Shown piece by piece: positions 1-8,300 of a stretch of DNA of 64,000 nucleotides. A program made the position numbers and the translations under genes. Every line of letters begins with the position of its first letter. Within the stretch, counting starts at the first letter, position 1. The notes below the pieces were generated by a model. That model was not told the origin of the DNA. It saw only the letters and a list, made by a program, of their open reading frames with translations, and did no database searches. The stretch lies in the NCBI RefSeq assembly GCF_013409505.1, contig NZ_JACCBN010000001.1:1178001-1242000 (forward strand), written 5' to 3'. Source of the stretch: Actinomycetospora corticicola (GTDB lineage Bacteria > Actinomycetota > Actinomycetes > Mycobacteriales > Pseudonocardiaceae).

Positions 1-1152
1 GACGCCCTGACCGCGGACGCGATGCGGGCCGGCGGCTCGTGGAAGTGGTCCGGCCAGGGGGTCGGCGACGGCGTCGACCGGCACGGTCGCCCCCTCATCG
101 GGGCGTTCGTCGCGGAGATGGACTTCCCGACGGCGGGTCCGGTGGTCGAGGCGGTCCGCGCGAGCGCCGGGGCGTCGCAGTTCGGCTATCTCGCGGACGC
201 ATGGGTCGCCGACCTGGCGGCGGCGTGCGCCGCGTTCTGGGCCGACCGGTTCGGGTGGTCGGTGGACCCCGAGCGAATCCGGCCCGTTCCCGACGTCATG
301 ACGGCGCTCGTGGCGACGATCGAGCACTTCACCCCGCCGGGCACCCCGGTGCTCCTGCCGACGCCCGCCTACATGCCGTTCCTGACGGTGCCCGGGCGGC
401 TCGGGCGGGAGATGGTGCCGGTCCCGATGACCGCGGCGCCGTTCGCCCTGGACCTCGACGCACTGGACGCCGCGTTCGTCTCGTCCGGGGCGAAGCTGCT
501 GGTGCTGACGAACCCGCACAACCCGACGGGCCGGGTGTTCACCCGGGACGAGCTGCGCGCGGTGACCGCCGTCGTCGAGCGGCACGGCGCCCGGGTGTTC
601 GCCGACGAGATCCACGCCCCGTTGGTGTTCGACGGCCGCGCGCACGTGCCGTACGCGTCGACCTCGGAGGCGGCCGCGGCGCACACGGTCACGGCGACGT
701 CGGCGTCGAAGGCGTGGAACCTGCCGGGACTGAAGTGCGGCCAGGTGATCCTGTCGAACGCCGCCGACGCCGCGCGGTGGTCGGAGCGCGGCTACCTCGC
801 CGAGCACAGCACCGCGACGCCGGGCGTGCTGGCCTCGACCGCGGCGTACGCGCACGGCCGGGCGTGGCTCGACGACGTGCTCGCCTACCTCGACGGCAAC
901 CGCGCCCTCCTGCGCGACGCGCCCCTGCCCGGCGTCGGGAAGGAGATCCCGGAGGGGACGTACCTGGCGTGGCTGGACGCGTCCGGGCTCGGTCTCGACG
1001 AGCCGCCGTCGGCGTTCTTCGCCCGCGAGGCCGGCGTGGTGCTGACCGACGGGGCCCTGTGCGGCGGGCCCGGCGGGATGCGGCTCACCCTGGCGACGGC
1101 GCGGCCCGTGCTGGCCGAGGCGCTGGAGCGGATGGCGGCCGCCCTCTCCTGA
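1..1152 (+). CDS. MalY/PatB-type PLP-dependent C-S lyase / class I-II aminotransferase, 5' end outside window
   Basis: Fold-type I PLP enzyme of the MalY/PatB branch, which typically cleaves cystathionine or cysteine conjugates (beta C-S lyase). Visible hallmarks are the aminotransferase NPHNPTG motif, the FADEIHAPLVF strand that carries the Asp contacting the PLP pyridine nitrogen, and the PLP lysine in SASKAWNLPG (Lys codon 709-711). The frame is open from base 1 and reads DALTADAM before the first ATG at 22. Family members have such a lead-in before the GSWKW segment, so I infer the true start lies upstream and the gene is partial. It ends at a TGA that abuts a repeat element. The exact substrate cannot be told from sequence; the family call is secure. 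Confidence 0.85.
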   Translation, partial: DALTADAMRAGGSWKWSGQGVGDGVDRHGRPLIGAFVAEMDFPTAGPVVEAVRASAGASQFGYLADAWVADLAAACAAFWADRFGWSVDPERIRPVPDVMTALVATIEHFTPPGTPVLLPTPAYMPFLTVPGRLGREMVPVPMTAAPFALDLDALDAAFVSSGAKLLVLTNPHNPTGRVFTRDELRAVTAVVERHGARVFADEIHAPLVFDGRAHVPYASTSEAAAAHTVTATSASKAWNLPGLKCGQVILSNAADAARWSERGYLAEHSTATPGVLASTAAYAHGRAWLDDVLAYLDGNRALLRDAPLPGVGKEIPEGTYLAWLDASGLGLDEPPSAFFAREAGVVLTDGALCGGPGGMRLTLATARPVLAEALERMAAALS

Positions 1153-1198
1153 GTGGCAGGAAAGCGTCGTCGCTGTCGTCCAGTGGCGGAGAAGCCAC
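1153..1198 (+). repeat. Copy A of the GGCAGGAAAGC repeat family
   Basis: Starts directly after the stop codon of the PLP enzyme. Bases 1155-1186 are an exact 32-nt inverted copy of 1456-1487. The core starts GGCAGGAAAGCGTCGTCGC and ends GTCGTCCAGTGG. It is followed by a small hairpin with arms GTGGC/GCCAC at 1183-1198. Related copies lie at 39790-39834, 46556-46601 and 53804-53856. Confidence 0.85.
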
Positions 1199-1222
1199 CT
1201 CGTCGGCGCCTAGGGTGGAGGC

Positions 1223-1435
1223 ATGCCGCTGTCGTTCTCGGAGGAGCGCGAGACGGGCCTGGTCGCCGTCACGCTGACCGACGACGCCGGCGAGGTCGTG
1301 CAGACCCGGGTGGTCGGCGCCGACGAGCTGGCCCGGATCGCGGCCGCCGCGCGGCGTGCGGCCGCGCGGGCCCTGGAGCGGGGCGAGCCGCTGTTCGTCA
1401 CGCTCGACGAGCTGATCGACGACCCGCCGGACTGA
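1223..1435 (+). CDS. Small acidic hypothetical protein, 70 aa
   Basis: I do not recognise this 70-residue protein. It is acidic, with an N-terminal beta-like segment, a central Ala/Arg-rich helix, and a Glu/Asp-rich end finishing DELIDDPPD. A TAGGGT box (1211-1216) lies 6 nt before the ATG, which suggests a leaderless transcript; a GGAGG-like stretch also overlaps that box. The gene is bracketed by two exact, oppositely oriented 32-bp repeats (1155-1186 and 1456-1487). It could be a resident gene whose ends were each decorated by the repeat, or the cargo of a small mobile cassette. Codon composition looks like its neighbours. Confidence 0.6.
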   Translation: MPLSFSEERETGLVAVTLTDDAGEVVQTRVVGADELARIAAAARRAAARALERGEPLFVTLDELIDDPPD

Positions 1436-1455
1436 GCGAGGGTGTGGGTTTCCTC

Positions 1456-1487
1456 CCACTGGACGACAGCGACGACGCTTTCCTGCC
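1456..1487 (-). repeat. Copy B of the GGCAGGAAAGC repeat family
   Basis: Exact reverse complement of 1155-1186 (32 of 32 bases). It lies 22 bp upstream of the acs start codon, so it is in or next to the acs promoter. The flanking CCCACT and AGTGGG (about 1455-1496) extend the possible secondary structure. Confidence 0.85.
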
Positions 1488-1509
1488 GACGAGTGGGAAT
1501 CGATCCAGG

Positions 1510-3453
1510 ATGGACGACGACCGCTACGCCCCGCCCGCCGACCTCGCGGCCCGGGCCAACGTCACCGCCGCCGACGAGGCCCGGTTGCGCGCCGAGGCGG
1601 ACGCCGACCTCGACGCCTTCTGGCTCGCGCGCGCGAAGGGACTGGACTGGGAGCGGGAGCCGACGCAGGGCTACGACGGGTCCGGGCACCCGTTCGTCAC
1701 CTGGTTCGCCGACGGTCGGCTGAACGTCGCGCACAACTGCGTGGACCGGCACGTCGACGCCGGGCGCGGCGAGAAGGTGGCCCTGTCCTGGGAGGGCGAG
1801 CCGGGGGACCGGGTCGCGGTCACCTACGCGGACCTGCAGCGTCGGGTGGCGCAGGCGGCGCACGGGTTGACCGAGCTCGGCGTCCGGACGGGCGACGTCG
1901 TCGTGGTGTACCTGCCGGTGCTCGTCGAGACGGTCGTCGTGATGCTGGCGTGCGCGCGGATCGGGGCGCTGCACTCGCTGGTGTTCGGCGGGTTCTCGGC
2001 GGAGGCGCTGCGGTTCCGGGTGACCGACGGGCGGGCGAAGGTCGTCGTCACCACCGACGGGCAGTACCGGCGCGGGAAGGCCGTCCCGGTCAAGGAGAAC
2101 GCCGACCACGCGGTGGCCGGCACCGACGTCGAGCACGTCCTCGTCGTCCGCCGCACCGGCCAGGACGTGCCGTGGACCGAGGGCCGCGACGTCTGGTGGC
2201 ACGACGTCGTCGACCGGCAGCCGACCACGCACGACGCCGAGGCCTTCGACGCCGAGACGCCGCTCTTCCTCATCTACACGTCCGGGACGACGGGCCGTCC
2301 CAAGGGCCTGGTCCACACGATGGGCGGCTACCTCACCCAGACCGCGTGGACGGCGTGGGCGTGCTTCGACCACCGCGACGACGACGTCTACTGGTGCCAG
2401 GCCGACCTCGCCTGGGTCACCGCGCACACCTACGAGGTGTACGGCCCGCTCGCGAACGGCGTGACCCAGGTGCTCTACGAGGGCACGCCCGACACCCCGC
2501 ACCGCGGGCGGCACTTCGAGATCATCGCCCGCCACGGCGTCACCGTGTACTACACCGCGCCCACCCTGGTCCGGACGTTCATGACCTGGGGCACGGAGAT
2601 CACCGACGACCACGACCTGTCGTCGTTGCGCCTGCTGGGCAGCGTCGGCGAGGCGATCAACCCCGAGGCGTGGCGGTGGCTGCACGAGCACGTGGGCGGC
2701 GGGCGTGCCCCGATCGTCGACACGTGGTGGCAGTCCGAGACCGGCGCGGCGATGGTCGCCCCGCTCCCCGGCACGACGACGTTGAAGCCGGGGTCCGCGA
2801 CGCGGCCGCTGCCGGGCATCTCGGTACGGGTGGTGCGCGAGGACGGCAGCGACGCCGATCCCGACGAGGGCGGGCTGCTCGTCGTCGACCGGCCCTGGCC
2901 CGCGGTGGCCCGCACCGTCTGGGGCGACCCGGACCGGTACGTCTCGTCCTACTTCTCGAAGTTCTCGGAGCGGGGCTGGTACCTCGCGGGGGACGGCGCC
3001 CGCATCGACGACGACGGGTACGTCTGGCTGCAGGGCCGGGTGGACGACGTGATGAACGTGTCCGGGCACCGCCTGTCGTCGATCGAGCTCGAGTCGGCGC
3101 TGGTCAGCCACCCGCGGGTCGGCGAGGCCGCCGTGATCGGCGCACCGGACCCGACGACGGGGCAGGCGGTGGTGGCCTTCGTTGTCACGCGCGGGGAGGG
3201 CGCCGCCGACGAGGACCTCACCGTTGACCTGCGCGCGCACGTCACCCGCGAACTGGGCCCGGTCGCGCGCCCGCAGCAGGTGCACGTGGTGTCGGTCCTG
3301 CCGAAGACGCGCTCCGGCAAGATCCTGCGCCGCCTGCTGCTCGACCTCGCGTCCGGCCGGGAACCGGGGGACACGACGTCGATCGTCGATCCGACCGCTC
3401 TCGACCAGGCCCGAGGTGCGCTGCGCGCAGGTGAGCAGAAAAGGGGGCTATAG
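1510..3453 (+). CDS. acs: Acetyl-coenzyme A synthetase (AMP-forming)
   Basis: ANL-superfamily enzyme of 647 aa, the usual Acs length, converting acetate, ATP and CoA to acetyl-CoA. The adenylation P-loop YTSGTTGRPKG is at about residues 256-266. The acetate-pocket motif DTWWQSETG starts at residue 404, with Trp in place as in true Acs. The A8 hinge GHRLSSIELE follows, and the catalytic PKTRSGKILRR has Lys604, the residue that Pat/GNAT enzymes acetylate in this family. ATG 1510 was chosen because upstream in-frame codons run through repeat B and give no homologous residues. The last eight residues (AGEQKRGL) are encoded by the left arm of the hairpin at 3431-3470, so the C-terminal tail is set by a repeat. 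It converges on treZ. Confidence 0.93.
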   Translation: MDDDRYAPPADLAARANVTAADEARLRAEADADLDAFWLARAKGLDWEREPTQGYDGSGHPFVTWFADGRLNVAHNCVDRHVDAGRGEKVALSWEGEPGDRVAVTYADLQRRVAQAAHGLTELGVRTGDVVVVYLPVLVETVVVMLACARIGALHSLVFGGFSAEALRFRVTDGRAKVVVTTDGQYRRGKAVPVKENADHAVAGTDVEHVLVVRRTGQDVPWTEGRDVWWHDVVDRQPTTHDAEAFDAETPLFLIYTSGTTGRPKGLVHTMGGYLTQTAWTAWACFDHRDDDVYWCQADLAWVTAHTYEVYGPLANGVTQVLYEGTPDTPHRGRHFEIIARHGVTVYYTAPTLVRTFMTWGTEITDDHDLSSLRLLGSVGEAINPEAWRWLHEHVGGGRAPIVDTWWQSETGAAMVAPLPGTTTLKPGSATRPLPGISVRVVREDGSDADPDEGGLLVVDRPWPAVARTVWGDPDRYVSSYFSKFSERGWYLAGDGARIDDDGYVWLQGRVDDVMNVSGHRLSSIELESALVSHPRVGEAAVIGAPDPTTGQAVVAFVVTRGEGAADEDLTVDLRAHVTRELGPVARPQQVHVVSVLPKTRSGKILRRLLLDLASGREPGDTTSIVDPTALDQARGALRAGEQKRGL

Positions 3454-3470
3454 CCCCACTTTCTGCTCAC
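3431..3470. terminator. Palindrome between convergent acs and treZ (GTGAGCAGAAA family)
   Basis: A 40-bp inverted repeat with arms GTGAGCAGAAA...GGGGCTA and TAGCCCC...TTTCTGCTCAC and two mismatched positions near the middle. Both flanking stop codons fall inside it: acs TAG at 3451-3453 and treZ TGA at 3467-3469. A likely bidirectional terminator. The same arms recur at 35806-35853. Confidence 0.75.
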
Positions 3471-5203
3471 GAGGTGCGCAGCACCACACACGACTCGGCG
3501 GGCAGGACGACCGCGGCCTCGGAGAGCCCGACCTCGAACGGCGTCCACACCACCTCGGTGGCGCCGTCGACCGGCACCGTCGCCTCCCCGGCGCCGAGGT
3601 TGACCACGAGGCGCAGCGCCCCGCGGTGCACCACGAGGGTCCGGGCGCCCGCGTCGACGTCGACGTGCACCCGGTCCAGGCGCGGGTCGGCGAGCTCGCG
3701 CTCGGTGCGCCGCAGCGCGGTGAGCGTCCGGTAGACGTCGAGCAGCCAGGCGTGCTGGCCCTCCTCGGGCTCGGCCCAGTCCAGGCGGGAGCGCTCGAAG
3801 GTGGCGACGTCGGTGGGGTCGGGGACCTCCTCGGCGCCCCAGCCGTGCTCGGCGAACTCGCGGCGACGGCCCTCGCGCACGGCGTCCTGCAGCCCGGGGT
3901 CGTCGAACCCGACGAAGAATGCCCAGGGGGTGGAGGCGCCCCACTCCTCGCCCATCCAGATCATCGGTGTGAACGGCGAGCAGAACACGAGCGCGGCGCC
4001 GCAGGCGAGCCGGCCGGGGGACAGCGACGCGGACAGCCGGTCGCCGCCGGCGCGGTTGCCCACCTGGTCGTGGTCCTGGAGGTAGGCGAGGAACCGCCAC
4101 CCGGGCACGCGGTCGAGGTCGACGGGCCGGCCGTGGGTGCGGCCGCGGAAGGTCGACCACGTCCCGGCGTGCACGTAGGCCTCGCGCAGGACGGCCCCGA
4201 GGGTGTCCAGGTCGCCGAAGTCGACGTAGTAGCCCTGCGTCTCGCCGGTCAGTGTGGAGTGCAGGGAGTGGTGGATGTCGTCGCACCACTGCGCGTCGAG
4301 CCCGTACCCGCCGGCCTCGCGGGGGGTGACCAGCCGCGGGTCGTTCAGGTCGGACTCGGCGATCAGGGTCAGCGGCCGGCCGAGTGCCGCCTCGAGCCCC
4401 TGCACGTGGACGGCCATCTCCTCGAGCACGTGGGTGGCCCGGGTGTCGCGCAGGGCGTGCACGGCGTCGAGGCGCAGGGCGTCCACCCCGAAGTCGACGA
4501 ACCACATCGTGACGTTCTCGAGGATGTAGGCCCGGACGGTGTCCGAGCCGGGTCCGTCGAGGTTGAGCGCGGACCCCCAGTCGTTGGAGCCCGCGAAGTA
4601 GGGCCCGAAGCGGTCGAGGTAGGCCCCGGACGGCCCGAGGTGGTTGTAGACGACGTCGAGCGCCACGCCCAGCCCGCGCTCGTGGCAGGCGTCGACGAAG
4701 CGGCGGAACGCGTCCGGCCCGCCGTAGTTCTCGGTCACGGCGAACCACAGCACGCCGTCGTAGCCCCAGCCGCGGGTGCCGTCGAAGGCGTTGACCGGGA
4801 GCACCTCGACGATCGTCACGCCGAGGTCGACCAGGTGGTCGAGACGCTCGACGGCGCTGTCGAAGGTGCCGCCCGGGGTGAACGTGCCGACGTGCAGCTC
4901 GTAGATCACCGCCCCCGGCAGGCCCCGCCCCGTCCACCTGTCGTCGGGAAGGCCCGGTGGCGCCCAGACCTGCGACGGCGCGTGCACGCCGTCGGGCTGG
5001 CGGCGCGAGCGCGGGTCGGGCAGCGGGTCGGCGCCGTCCAGCGCGTAGGCGTAGGAGCTCCCGGGACCGGCGCCCTCGACGGTCGCGGTCCACCACCCCT
5101 CCTCGGCGGCCATCGGCCACGTCACACCGTCGACCACCACGCTCACCGATCCGGCCGTCGGAGCCCACACCGAGAACGTCCCGTCGACGCCCAGACCTGT
5201 CAT
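3467..5203 (-). CDS. treZ: Malto-oligosyltrehalose trehalohydrolase TreZ
   Basis: GH13 enzyme (578 aa) that releases trehalose from the maltooligosyl-trehalose made by TreY. An N-terminal carbohydrate-binding/E-set domain (about 1-90) precedes the barrel. Catalytic motifs are visible: ALDVVYNHLG (region I), nucleophile Asp246 in LRLDAVH, acid/base Glu283 in IAESD, and Asp379 in QDHDQVGNR. Its partners treY and glgX (treX) are about 9 kb away in their own operon rather than adjacent. No strong ribosome site precedes ATG 5203, so the exact start is uncertain by a few codons. It is divergent from the large sensor protein gene. Confidence 0.93.
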   Translation of the reverse strand: MTGLGVDGTFSVWAPTAGSVSVVVDGVTWPMAAEEGWWTATVEGAGPGSSYAYALDGADPLPDPRSRRQPDGVHAPSQVWAPPGLPDDRWTGRGLPGAVIYELHVGTFTPGGTFDSAVERLDHLVDLGVTIVEVLPVNAFDGTRGWGYDGVLWFAVTENYGGPDAFRRFVDACHERGLGVALDVVYNHLGPSGAYLDRFGPYFAGSNDWGSALNLDGPGSDTVRAYILENVTMWFVDFGVDALRLDAVHALRDTRATHVLEEMAVHVQGLEAALGRPLTLIAESDLNDPRLVTPREAGGYGLDAQWCDDIHHSLHSTLTGETQGYYVDFGDLDTLGAVLREAYVHAGTWSTFRGRTHGRPVDLDRVPGWRFLAYLQDHDQVGNRAGGDRLSASLSPGRLACGAALVFCSPFTPMIWMGEEWGASTPWAFFVGFDDPGLQDAVREGRRREFAEHGWGAEEVPDPTDVATFERSRLDWAEPEEGQHAWLLDVYRTLTALRRTERELADPRLDRVHVDVDAGARTLVVHRGALRLVVNLGAGEATVPVDGATEVVWTPFEVGLSEAAVVLPAESCVVLRTS

Positions 5204-5267
5204 GGGTGGCGATTGTTGCGGTCCCGACGTCCGGTCGCCGCGCGAACCGGGTACACGCCCGCGGCGA

Positions 5268-5273
5268 TAGGCT
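5268..5273 (+). promoter_or_regulatory. Probable -10 box for the multidomain sensor gene
   Basis: TAGGCT in the 102-bp divergent gap after treZ. Transcription would start near 5280, leaving a short leader with a GGGAG ribosome site before ATG 5306. The same hexamer precedes the HIT gene. Confidence 0.45.
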
Positions 5274-5305
5274 CGATCGTCGACGGCAGGACGGGAGCGG
5301 TACGG

Positions 5306-8300
5306 ATGGTGAGGACGGACGGGGAGGACGTGGATCCCCTGTTCGCCGTGGACGGTGACGTGGCCGCGGCCATGGCGGGGGTCGACTGGTCGTCGACCCC
5401 GCTCGGGCCGTCCAGGTCATGGCCCCAGGAGCTGCGCACCGTCGTCCGCGTGCTGCTGACCTCGCGGTTCTCCATGTGGATGTCGTGGGGCCCGGACCTG
5501 ACGTTCTTCTACAACGACTCCTACCGCCGCGACACGCTGCGCACGAAGCACCCGTGGGCGCTGGGCCGGCCGCTGCGCGAGGTGTGGTCGGAGATCTACG
5601 ACGCGATCCTGCCGCAGGTCCGGGCCGTCACCGAGCGGGGCGAGTCGACGTGGGACGAGGACCTGCTGCTCTACCTCGAGCGCAACGGCTGGCCCGAGGA
5701 GACCTACCACACGTTCTCCTACAGCCCGCTCACCGACGAGCAGGGGAACCTCCACGGCCTGTTCTGCGCGGTCGCCGAGACCACCCCGCGGGTGCTCTCC
5801 GAGCGCCGCATGGCGTTCCTACGCGACCTCGCCACCGCGATGACCTCGGCCCGCACCACGCGGCAGGTGGCCGACGCGTCCGGCGACGTGCTCGGCGGCG
5901 ATCACGCCGACATCCCGTTCGGGCTGGTCTACCTCCGCGACGTCGACACCGGGGACCTCGCCCTGGCTGCGGCCGTCGGGGCCCGGAGCAGCGGCCCGGC
6001 CGCCCCGACGACGGCCACCCTGGACGACGACGGGCCCTGGTCGCTCGGACGCGCCCGGGCGGGCACGGTGCCCGCGGCACTGCCGCCGGCCCTGCGCGAC
6101 GAGGTGCCGACCGACTGCGACCGCGTGGTCCTCGTGCCGCTGCGCCCGCCTGGTTCCGCCCCGGACGACCTGCTGGGGGTGCTCGTCGTCGGGCTCTCCC
6201 GCTTCCTCGCGTTCGACGACCTGTACCGGGACTTCGTGGAGCTCGTGGCCGGGCAGGTCACCTCAGGCGTGCTCGACGCGCGGGCCGCGGAGTCCGAACG
6301 GCAGCGCGCCGAGGCCCTCGCCGAGCTCGACACCGCCCGACGCCGCTTCTTCGCCGACGCCAGCCACGAGCTCCGGACGCCGCTGACCCTCATCTCGGGG
6401 CCCGTCGACGGGCTGCTCGCCGAGCCCGACCTCGCCCCGTCGCGGGCCCGCGGGGACCTCGAGGTCGTCGCCCGCAACGCCCGGCGGCTCACCCGGCTCG
6501 TGGGCGACCTGCTCGAGGTGGCGCGGCTGCAGGCCGGGAGCGCCGAGCCCCGGCGCAGCCCGGTCGACCTCGGCCGGTTCACCGTCGACGTGGCCGGCAT
6601 GGTGGCCTCGGCGATGGCGCGGGCCGGGCTGGAGTACGTCGTCGACGCCCCCTCGTGGCCGGTGCCGGTCGCGGTGAGCCGCGTCGGGTGGGAACGCATC
6701 GTGCTCAACCTCGTCGCGAACGCCCTCAAGTACACCCGCGAGGGCTCCGTCTCGGTGCGGCTGCGCCACGAGGGCGACCGCGCGGTCCTCACCGTCGCCG
6801 ACACCGGGATCGGCATCGCGGCCGACGAACTGCCCCGCCTCTTCGACCGCTTCCACCGCATCGAGGGCACCTGGGCGCGCAGCGCCGAGGGCAGCGGGAT
6901 CGGGCTCTCGCTGGTCCGGGAGCTCGTCGAGTACGACGGCGGGTCGGTCGAGGTCGCCAGCGAGCCCGGCATCGGTACCACCTTCACCGTGTCGATGCCG
7001 GTCGCCGAGCTGGCGGACGGGACCGACGACGGTGATGACGACGACGCGCCGGAGGGCGCCGTCCGGTCGCGCGCGCTGGTCGACGAGGCGGAGCTGTGGG
7101 TGCCCGCCGGGGCGGCGGGGGAGCCCGACCCCGACCAGCCGGTACTCGGCCGCGTCCTGGTCGTCGACGACAACGCGGACATGCGGGCCTACGTGAGCCG
7201 GCTGCTCGCGCCGCGCTGCGCCGTGGTCACCGCGGTCGACGGGGAGGCGGGGCTGGAGATGGCCCTCGCCGACCCGCCCGACCTGGTCGTGTCGGACGTG
7301 ATGATGCCGGGGCGGGACGGCCTCGGGCTGCTCACCGCCCTGCGCGAGGACCCGCGCACGTCCCGGGTCCCGGTGCTGCTGCTCTCGGCCCGCGCCGGGG
7401 AGGAGGCGGCGGTCGAGGGGCTCGTGGCGCAGGCCGACGACTACCTGGTCAAGCCGTTCGCCCCCGGGGAGCTGCAGGCCCGCGTCCAGGCCCACCTGCA
7501 GCTCGGGCGCGCCCGGCGCGAGGCCGAGGCGCGGTTCACCGCGGTGGCCGACCTGGCGCCCGCCCTCATCTGGGTGTCCGACGGCTCCGGACGGCGGGTG
7601 TTCCTCAACGCCGGGTGGGCCCGGTTCACCGGACGGGACCGCGCCGCGGAGCTGGGGTCGGGCTGGTTCGCCGGGGTCCACCCGGCCGACCGCGCCGGGT
7701 ACGAGGCCGTGGTCGGACCGGCCCGCGACGAGGGCCGGAGCTGGGAGACCGACCTCCGGCTGCTCCACGCCGACGGCACCTACCACCGCCTCGTCGAGCA
7801 GGCCACGCCCGTGCCCGGCCCCGACGGTCGCGCCGGCGGCTGGGTGGGGGCCGCGGTCGACGTCGAGACCCGGCTGCGCGAGGCCGACCGGGCGCGGCTG
7901 CTCGCCGAGGTGGCCGCCGGGATGGAGTCCACCGACACCGTCACCGGTCGGCTCGGGGAGCTGGCGCGGGTGCTGCGGGACGCCCACCTCGGCGACCGCG
8001 TGTTCGTGGACGACAGCGGCGACCCCGCCCCGGCGGAGGCCCCCCGCCGGCTCTGCCGTCCGTTGCGGGTGCGGGACCGGACGCTCGGGGTGCTGGTGCT
8101 CGAGCGGGATCCGGATTCCACGCCGGTCTCCGCGGCCGACCGGGAGCTGGTGGACGAGGTCGTCGCCCGGACGCTGCCGAGCCTCGACAACGCGATGCTC
8201 CACGCCGACGAGCGCAGCGCCGCGCACCGGCTGGCGATCGTCCACCACGCCACGACGGCGTTCTCGGCCGCCGCGACGCCCGCCGAGGTCGGCCGGGCGA

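Noticed and set aside
1155..1487. Terminal inverted repeats of an insertion sequence
   Set aside because: The enclosed gene is no transposase, the interval is only about 330 bp, and single copies of the repeat occur elsewhere without a partner.
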